Assembly (NCBI GenBank): GCA_002423585.1
Contig: DIWS01000004.1
Location: 124,001-188,000, forward strand
DNA from: Actinobacteria bacterium UBA6100
GTDB taxonomy: Bacteria; Actinomycetota; Coriobacteriia; Anaerosomatales; Anaerosomataceae
Length of the DNA: 64,000 nt
Reading direction: 5' to 3'
The notes under the pieces were generated by a model. It worked only from the letters and a program-made list of their open reading frames with translations, ran no database searches and had not been told where the DNA came from. Both the position numbers and the translations under genes were made by a program. Positions 58,680 through 64,000 of the stretch are shown here, piece after piece. How positions within the stretch are numbered: position 1 is the stretch's first letter; every line of letters starts with the position of its first letter.

Positions 58680-60698
58680 ATGCGAACACGGACGGACTTC
58701 CCACACCCGGTACGCGAGATCGAGAACACGTGGATCCCGCTTGCCGATGGCACCCGCCTCGCGGCGCGCATCTGGCTGCCCGAGGATGCCGAGGCGGCGC
58801 CGGTGCCGGCGATACTCGAGTACCTCCCGTACCGCAAGGACGACGGGACCTCGGCGGCCGACGCTCGGCGGCACCCCTACTTCGCGGGTCACGGCTACGC
58901 CGCGGTGCGGGTGGACTTGCGCGGCACCGGCGACTCGGACGGCCTGTTGCGCGGCGAGTACCTCGCACAGGAGCAGGACGACGCTCTCGAGGTACTCGCC
59001 TGGCTCGCCGACCAGCCCTGGTGCACCGGTGATGTGGGCATGATCGGGTATTCCTGGGGCGGTTTCAACGGCCTGCAGGTTGCCGCCCGACGTCCGCCCC
59101 AACTCAAGGCGGTCATCACCCACGCGTCCACAGACGACCGCTACCGCGACGACTGCCACTACATGGGCGGGTGTCTGCTCGGCTCGGACATGCTCAAGTG
59201 GGCAACCTCCATGCTCGGCTATACCCTGCAGCCGCCGGATCCGCGGTTCGTAGGCGAGCGGTGGCTCGACATGTGGAAGGAGCGCCTGGCCTGCGCACCC
59301 ACGCTCGCGCGCGACTGGGTGGCGCACCAGCGGCGTGACGACTTCTGGAAGCACGGTTCGGTCGCCGAGGACTACGGCGCTATCACGTGCCCCGTCTTCG
59401 TCGTCGGCGGGTGGGCGGACGCGTACACCAACGCGGTCCCGCGCCTGCTCGAACACCTGGAGGTTCCGCGGCGCGGGCTCATAGGCCCCTGGGGCCACAT
59501 GATGCCCTACGAAGGTGTGCCGGGGCCGGCGATCGGGTTCCTGCAGGAGGCGCTGCGCTGGTGGGACTTCTGGCTCAAAGGGGTGGACACCGGGATCATG
59601 GCCGAGCCGCTTCTGCGCTGCTGGATGCAGGAGTGGGTCCCCCCTCAGACGTACTACGCCGAGCGCCCCGGGCGTTGGGTGGGGATCGGATCGTGGCCGC
59701 CACCCGGCTCGGTGGAGCGGTCCTGGCAGACTCACGCAGACGGTACCCTCGCCGAGGGGGCAGACGCGCAGGCAGGCGCCACGCTCACCCTCCTGGGCGC
59801 GCAGGAGTGCGGCGAGACCGCGGGAGTGTGGTGCGCGAACGGTAATGCCGACGAGATCGCGGGGGACCAGCGGCCGGATGACGAGCGGTCGCTCACGTTC
59901 ACCTCGGCGCCCCTGGACGCTCCGGTCGAGGTGCTCGGGTACCCGACGGCGCGACTGAGACTGATAGTGGATCGCCCGGCGGCGGTCGTGGCGGTGCGCC
60001 TGTGCGACGTGGCCCCCGACGGCAGTTCCCTGCTCGTTTCGTGGGGTATGTGGAACCTCACGCACGATGCCTCCCATGAGCAGCCCCACGCTCTCGAGCC
60101 CGGTGTGGAGCGCCTGTACGAGATCGGCCTGCGGGTGTGCGGTCACCGCTTCGACGTAGGACATCGATTGCGCCTGGCGGTCTCCCCCACCTACTGGCCG
60201 CACGCATGGCCCACGGCAGACGCGGTCACCCTCGGCATCGTGACCGGTGCGAGTAGGCTCGCTCTGCCGGTGCTCACGCCGGATGTCGCAGAGATTCCGG
60301 TCCGGGAGTTCGCACCTCCGGAGGTGGCCGCGTGGGGCATCGTGGACCCGGAGGCGCACGGTCGGCGCAAGCGGACCGTGCGCGAGCGCGGTGGGGGTCT
60401 GCACATCATCGATGACGTGGAGCAGCACGAGCGGACGGTTGCCCCGGGCGTGCGCTACCGTGAACGCGCACGCGACACGTACGTGATCCGGGAGGGCGAT
60501 CCCCTGAGCGCTGAAGTCGTCTGTTCGCGCGAGACTGTCTCAGAGGGCGCCCTGCATCCCTGGGCGGTGCACCTGCACGCGACGATGCGCTGCGACGAGG
60601 ATGCGTTCCTCATCACCGAGGAGTACGAGGCATCTGCGGACGGCCGGGAGATCGCGAAGAGATCACGCAGCTTCCGTGTCCCGCGTGACCACGTGTAG
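58680..60698 (+). CDS. CocE/NonD-family hydrolase (X-Pro dipeptidyl-peptidase-like)
   Basis: 672 aa from ATG 58680. Alpha/beta-hydrolase with oxyanion region EYLPYRKDDG, nucleophile elbow GYSWGGFNG, catalytic Asp and His in the GGWADAY and PWGHMMPYEG segments, and a C-terminal jelly-roll domain (WGMWNLTHDASHEQP; GHRLRLAVSPTYWP). Members cleave acyl esters, beta-lactam esters or prolyl peptides. It is the only plus-strand gene in a minus-strand core block, so an insertion is likely. Confidence 0.92.
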   Translation: MRTRTDFPHPVREIENTWIPLADGTRLAARIWLPEDAEAAPVPAILEYLPYRKDDGTSAADARRHPYFAGHGYAAVRVDLRGTGDSDGLLRGEYLAQEQDDALEVLAWLADQPWCTGDVGMIGYSWGGFNGLQVAARRPPQLKAVITHASTDDRYRDDCHYMGGCLLGSDMLKWATSMLGYTLQPPDPRFVGERWLDMWKERLACAPTLARDWVAHQRRDDFWKHGSVAEDYGAITCPVFVVGGWADAYTNAVPRLLEHLEVPRRGLIGPWGHMMPYEGVPGPAIGFLQEALRWWDFWLKGVDTGIMAEPLLRCWMQEWVPPQTYYAERPGRWVGIGSWPPPGSVERSWQTHADGTLAEGADAQAGATLTLLGAQECGETAGVWCANGNADEIAGDQRPDDERSLTFTSAPLDAPVEVLGYPTARLRLIVDRPAAVVAVRLCDVAPDGSSLLVSWGMWNLTHDASHEQPHALEPGVERLYEIGLRVCGHRFDVGHRLRLAVSPTYWPHAWPTADAVTLGIVTGASRLALPVLTPDVAEIPVREFAPPEVAAWGIVDPEAHGRRKRTVRERGGGLHIIDDVEQHERTVAPGVRYRERARDTYVIREGDPLSAEVVCSRETVSEGALHPWAVHLHATMRCDEDAFLITEEYEASADGREIAKRSRSFRVPRDHV

Positions 60699-60720
60699 GG
60701 CGGCCTGTCGCTCATGCGAA

Positions 60721-60754
60721 GAGACCCCCAGCGGAGTAGTCCGCCGGGGGTCTC
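60721..60754. terminator. Bidirectional terminator between the CocE gene and pnp
   Basis: A 15-bp stem with one mismatch, GAGACCCCCAGCGGA / TCCGCCGGGGGTCTC, loop GTAG, followed by ATTCGT on the plus strand, between two convergent genes. Confidence 0.85.
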
Positions 60755-60779
60755 ATTCGTCGTCGTGCAGCCGGACCGC

Positions 60780-62948
60780 CTAGTCGCGGCGGCGGGGCCT
60801 GCGGTCGCGATCGCCGCTGTGACCGCGATCGTCACGGCGCGGCGACGGCGGTGCCTCGGCACCCTCCGGCACTTCGAACTTCTCGATGAGATCCAGCGAC
60901 ACCTTGCCGCGGTCGTCGATCTCCTGAACGATGACCTCGACCTCGTCGCCGATGTTCAGCACCGACTCCACGTGCGCGATACGGCCCTTGGCCATCTTGG
61001 AGATGTGCAGCAGGCCGTCCTTGCCGGGGATGAGCTCGATGAACGCACCGAACGGCTGGATCGAGACCACGCGGCCGGTGTACTTCTCGCCGGGCTCAAC
61101 GTCGCGGACGATCGCCTTGATGCGGTCGACTGCAGTGGCGCCACGGGCGTCGCGCGCGGCCACATAGATCGTGCCGTCGTCGTTCACGTCGATCTCGGCG
61201 CCGGTCTCTTCGACAAGGCCCTTGATGACCTTGCCGCCCGGCCCGATGACGTCACGGATCTTGTCCGTCGGGATCTTGATGGTGATGATCCGCGGCGCGT
61301 ACTCCTTGAGGTCCGGACGCGACTCCGAGATGGCCTCGTTCATCTTCGCGAGGATGTGTGCGCGACCGGCCTTGGCCTGGTTGAGCGCGGCCGAGAGAAG
61401 CTCGACCGACAGCCCCTTGGCCTTGTTGTCCATCTGCAGCGCTGTGATGCCCGCGGGCGTTCCGGCAACCTTGAAGTCCATGTCGCCGAGGAAGTCCTCG
61501 AGGCCCTGGATGTCGGAGAGGATCGCGTAGCGGTCGCCCTCCTTGATGAGGCCCATGGCGATACCGGAGACCGGGGCCTTGATCGGCACACCGGCGTCCA
61601 TGAGGGCCATGGACGAACCGCAGACCGAGCCCATGGAGCTGGAGCCGTTGCTCTCAAGCACCTCGGAGACGATGCGGATCGTGTAGGGGAAGTCCTCTTC
61701 GGCCGGAACGACCGGCAGGAGCGCACGCTCGGCGAGCGCACCGTGGCCGATGTCGCGGCGCTTCGGGCCACGCATGAAGCCCGTCTCACCGGTCGAGAAC
61801 GGCGGGAAGTTGTAGTGGTGGATGTAGCGCTTGCCTTCCGACACGTCGATCGTGTCGATGCGCTGCCACTCGTTGAGCATCCCGAGGGTCAGGACGGAGA
61901 GCACCTGGGTCTGACCGCGGGTGAAGAGGCCGGTCCCGTGGGCGCGCGGCAGGTAGTCCACCACGCAGCTGATCGGGCGGATCTCTTCGGCGGTGCGGCC
62001 GTCGGCGCGCTCACCCTCATCGAGGACCATGTCGCGCATGGTCTTCTTCTCGAGTGCCTTGAGGAGTCCCTTCACGTGCTTGGCGCTCGCGTTGGGCTCG
62101 TCCTCGTCCAGCATGGCCTTGAGTTCGTCCTTGACGGCTGCAACGGCGTTCATGCGGGCGTGCTTGTCGGGATTGTGGAGCGCGGCGCGCATCTTGTCGG
62201 CGCCCGCGGCGAAGATCTTCTCGCGGAGTTCCTCGGGGGCCTCGTCGAGCTTGACCACCATCGGGGTGATCTCGAGCTCGGAGAGGAACTGCTCCTGAAC
62301 CGCACAGAACTCGGCGACGGCCTCCTGCGCGAACGTGAGCGCTGCGAGCATGTCCTCCTCGGACACCTCGTTGGCGCCGGCTTCCACCATGTAGATGGCG
62401 TCGCGGCTACCGGCCACCACGAGGTCGAGATCGGAGGCCTCGGCCTCCTGGAAGGTCGGGTTCACGAGGAAGTCGCCGAAGTCGTCGCGGCAGATGCGAA
62501 CACCGGCGAGCGGGCCCTCGAAAGGGATACCTGCGGCCGTGAGAGCCGCAGAGGCGCCCATGATGGAGATGACGTCCACCTGGTGCTCCTGGTCGGCCGA
62601 GAAGACCGTGGCGATGACCTGGACGTCGTTGCGGAAGTTGCTTGCGAACGCCGAGCGGATCGGGCGGTCGATCATGCGTGCGGTGAGCGTCGCCTTCTCG
62701 CTCGGGCGGGTCTCACGCTTGACGAAGCCGCCGGGGAGGCGTCCCGCGGCATACATGCGCTCTTCGAAATCGACCGTCAACGGGAAGAAGTCGAGATCCT
62801 TCGCCTCCTTGCTCGCGGTCGCGGTGACGAGCACAACGCTGTCGCCCTGGCGGACCAGGACCGCGCCGCCGGCCTGCTTGGCCAGCTCGCCGGTCTCGAG
62901 CGTGTACTGCTTGCCATACAGCTCGAAAGTCTTCGTTACCTTTGCCAT
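60780..62948 (-). CDS. pnp: Polyribonucleotide nucleotidyltransferase (PNPase)
   Basis: 722 aa. Two RNase PH domains (FFPLTVDFEERMYAAGRLPGGF; YNFPPFSTGE; GSSSMGSVCGSSMALMDAG), a KH domain (IRDVIGPGGKVIKGL) and an S1 domain (YTGRVVSIQPFGAFIEL), ending in a basic/acidic Arg-Asp tail. It degrades RNA 3'-5' using phosphate. Downstream of rpsO as in most bacteria. Confidence 0.98.
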   Translation of the reverse strand: MAKVTKTFELYGKQYTLETGELAKQAGGAVLVRQGDSVVLVTATASKEAKDLDFFPLTVDFEERMYAAGRLPGGFVKRETRPSEKATLTARMIDRPIRSAFASNFRNDVQVIATVFSADQEHQVDVISIMGASAALTAAGIPFEGPLAGVRICRDDFGDFLVNPTFQEAEASDLDLVVAGSRDAIYMVEAGANEVSEEDMLAALTFAQEAVAEFCAVQEQFLSELEITPMVVKLDEAPEELREKIFAAGADKMRAALHNPDKHARMNAVAAVKDELKAMLDEDEPNASAKHVKGLLKALEKKTMRDMVLDEGERADGRTAEEIRPISCVVDYLPRAHGTGLFTRGQTQVLSVLTLGMLNEWQRIDTIDVSEGKRYIHHYNFPPFSTGETGFMRGPKRRDIGHGALAERALLPVVPAEEDFPYTIRIVSEVLESNGSSSMGSVCGSSMALMDAGVPIKAPVSGIAMGLIKEGDRYAILSDIQGLEDFLGDMDFKVAGTPAGITALQMDNKAKGLSVELLSAALNQAKAGRAHILAKMNEAISESRPDLKEYAPRIITIKIPTDKIRDVIGPGGKVIKGLVEETGAEIDVNDDGTIYVAARDARGATAVDRIKAIVRDVEPGEKYTGRVVSIQPFGAFIELIPGKDGLLHISKMAKGRIAHVESVLNIGDEVEVIVQEIDDRGKVSLDLIEKFEVPEGAEAPPSPRRDDRGHSGDRDRRPRRRD

Positions 62949-63021
62949 CCTCTTCCTCTTCTCCGGCCGCCCGCCCCATGCGGTGCGACCTCATCAGTCG
63001 GGGCCTCGTGCCCCTACGTCA

Positions 63022-63049
63022 GTGAAGGCGGGGTCATCCCCGCCTTCAC
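63022..63049 (-). terminator. rpsO-pnp intergenic stem-loop
   Basis: A perfect 12-bp stem GTGAAGGCGGGG / CCCCGCCTTCAC with a 4-nt loop, 14 nt beyond the rpsO stop. It may act as terminator or as the processing site through which PNPase controls its own mRNA in other bacteria. Confidence 0.75.
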
Positions 63050-63062
63050 GTGGTTCCGCTCG

Positions 63063-63332
63063 TTAGTTGCGGAGTCCGAGCTTCGCGACGATCGCGCGAT
63101 AGCGCTCGATGTCTTCCTTCTTGAGGTAGTTCAGCAGCCTGCGGCGCTGGCCGACGAGCTTCAGGAGCCCGCGGCGGCAGTGGTGGTCCGCCTTGTGCGT
63201 GCGGAGGTGCTCGGTGAGGTCGCGGATGCGCTGGGTGAGAAGCGCGATCTGAACCTCTGCGGAGCCGGTGTCGCCCTCGGTGCGGGCGTGGTCGGCGATG
63301 ATCGACGTCTTCACGTCTTTCTCAAGTGCCAT
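63063..63332 (-). CDS. rpsO: 30S ribosomal protein S15
   Basis: 89 aa from ATG 63332 (AAAGGTG about 9 nt upstream), exactly the family length; the upstream GTG would add four residues. DTGSAEVQIALLTQRIRDLTEHL and HHCRRGLLKLVGQRRRLLNYL are S15 signatures. It binds 16S rRNA at the platform. Confidence 0.98.
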   Translation of the reverse strand: MALEKDVKTSIIADHARTEGDTGSAEVQIALLTQRIRDLTEHLRTHKADHHCRRGLLKLVGQRRRLLNYLKKEDIERYRAIVAKLGLRN

Positions 63333-63467
63333 ATTCTTGTTCACCTTTCTTGAGGAGTCGCCCGGCGCCGAGAGAGACGGTGGTGAGTCGTCAGTCCAGG
63401 GACCGGGTCATAAGCAACCCGCGGAGTATAGCACAGCGGCCGCGGTGCGCCCACCCCGAGGGAAGCG

Positions 63468-64000
63468 TCAGCCGAGCAGGATGCGCGCCCGCTCCACATC
63501 GGCGCGGATGGCCTCGGCGAGCTCCTCGTTCGAGCCGAACGCGCGCTGGTCGCGCAGCCTGTGCGCGAACTCCACGGTGAGAGTGCATTCGTAGAGATCG
63601 CCCTCGAATCCGATGAGGTGCGCCTCGAGAACGCAGGTGGCATCGGGGAACGTCGGCGGCACGCCCACCGAGAGCGCCGCGGGATGGCGCTCCCCCGCCA
63701 CGCTGGCCCAGCCGGCATAGACCCCGGGCGCCGGCAGTGCGAACTCCGCGCCGACGTGAAGGTTGGCCGTGGGCACACCGATCCGGTGGCCGAGTCTCTT
63801 GCCACGCTCCACCACGCCGTCCAGGGAATGGTTTCTGCCGAGGAGTGCCGCCGCCTCCTCCACCTCCCCGGCCGCGATGAGTCCGCGGATGCGTGTGGAG
63901 GTGATCGGCGCACCGCCGTGGTGCACGAGCGGATGCGTCACCACCTGGAAGCCGTGAAGCGAGCCGAGCGCACGGAGCGTGTCGGCGTCTCCCGAGGCCT
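63468..64000 (-). CDS. ribF: Bifunctional riboflavin kinase/FAD synthetase, N-terminus outside window
   Basis: About 177 residues are visible to the right edge. The N-terminal nucleotidyltransferase half ends with GGAPITSTRIRGLIAAGEVEEAA; the flavokinase half follows (GRNHSLDGVVERGKRLGHRIGVPTANL with the PTAN motif). It turns riboflavin into FMN and FAD. It precedes rpsO-pnp in the usual Gram-positive order. Confidence 0.94.
   Translation of the reverse strand, partial: ASGDADTLRALGSLHGFQVVTHPLVHHGGAPITSTRIRGLIAAGEVEEAAALLGRNHSLDGVVERGKRLGHRIGVPTANLHVGAEFALPAPGVYAGWASVAGERHPAALSVGVPPTFPDATCVLEAHLIGFEGDLYECTLTVEFAHRLRDQRAFGSNEELAEAIRADVERARILLG

Noticed and set aside
60714..63353. Long plus-strand open frame opposite pnp and rpsO
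   Set aside because: Entirely antisense to PNPase and S15, with His/Arg/Val-rich composition and no domain.

Overview
The window is about 64 kb of GC-rich bacterial chromosome. The overall look is that of a strict or facultative anaerobe from a deep actinobacterial lineage, most like the Coriobacteriia/OPB41 type; this is an inference from gene content, not a phylogeny. Pointers are Gram-positive-type LexA boxes (CGAAC-N4-GTTCG), RNase Y plus RNase J, a ferredoxin-dependent indolepyruvate oxidoreductase, LL-diaminopimelate aminotransferase, SpoVS, NrdR, and high GC with frequent GTG/TTG starts. No rRNA, tRNA, CRISPR array, transposase or prophage was seen.

Region 1 (1-11.9 kb, plus strand): the end of an NlpC/P60 hydrolase gene, then one long operon iorA-iorB-ACT-livJ-livJ-livH-livM-livG-livF-paaK. 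It reads as an uptake and ferredoxin-linked oxidation route for aromatic or branched-chain amino/keto acids. Three small envelope or hypothetical genes follow. Region 2 (12.1-17.9 kb, minus): a membrane glycosyltransferase with a CRP-type site, two nucleobase permeases of different subfamilies, dUTPase, a CPGC redoxin and NrdR with an NrdR box. Region 3 (18.0-19.2 kb): an SOS divergon, lexA facing a LysM/TM gene of YneA/DivS type, with three LexA boxes. Region 4 (19.2-30.3 kb, minus): hflX, dapL, dapF, miaA, a Memo-AMMECR1 fusion, miaB, a PHP phosphoesterase, spoVS, a GHKL ATPase and rny. Region 5 (30.6-43.2 kb, minus): recX, recA (LexA-box promoter), thpR, cinA, pgsA, rimO, yajQ, rodZ-like, ftsK, uppP, rnj and dapA.

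Region 6 (43.4-55.3 kb) is an accessory island lying between dapA and lysC. Its right part, about 47.16-54.96 kb, is an array of integron gene cassettes. Twelve attC-type sites (GCCTAAC...GTTAGGC boxes, two sequence families) separate single genes or toxin-antitoxin pairs, all on the minus strand. Each attC lies 3' of its gene, and the extrahelical G is on the plus strand, as expected when the plus strand is the recombinogenic attC bottom strand. No integron integrase is encoded in the window, so it is best described as a CALIN (cluster of attC sites lacking an integrase). Cargo: two higBA-type toxin-antitoxin modules, a GNAT acetyltransferase, a HAD phosphatase, a CPBP protease, a DUF4145 protein and five unrecognised, mostly membrane, proteins.

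Region 7 (55.3-64 kb) returns to core genes: lysC, dapB, an M16 peptidase, a plus-strand CocE/NonD hydrolase that interrupts the order, then pnp, rpsO and the end of ribF. The order ribF-rpsO-pnp-M16-dapB-lysC-//-dapA-rnj-uppP-ftsK-rodZ-yajQ-rimO-pgsA-cinA-thpR-recA-recX-rny looks like one ancestral core block into which the CocE gene and the integron island were inserted. The window carries lysC, dapA, dapB, dapL and dapF, the lysine/DAP route by the one-step aminotransferase.
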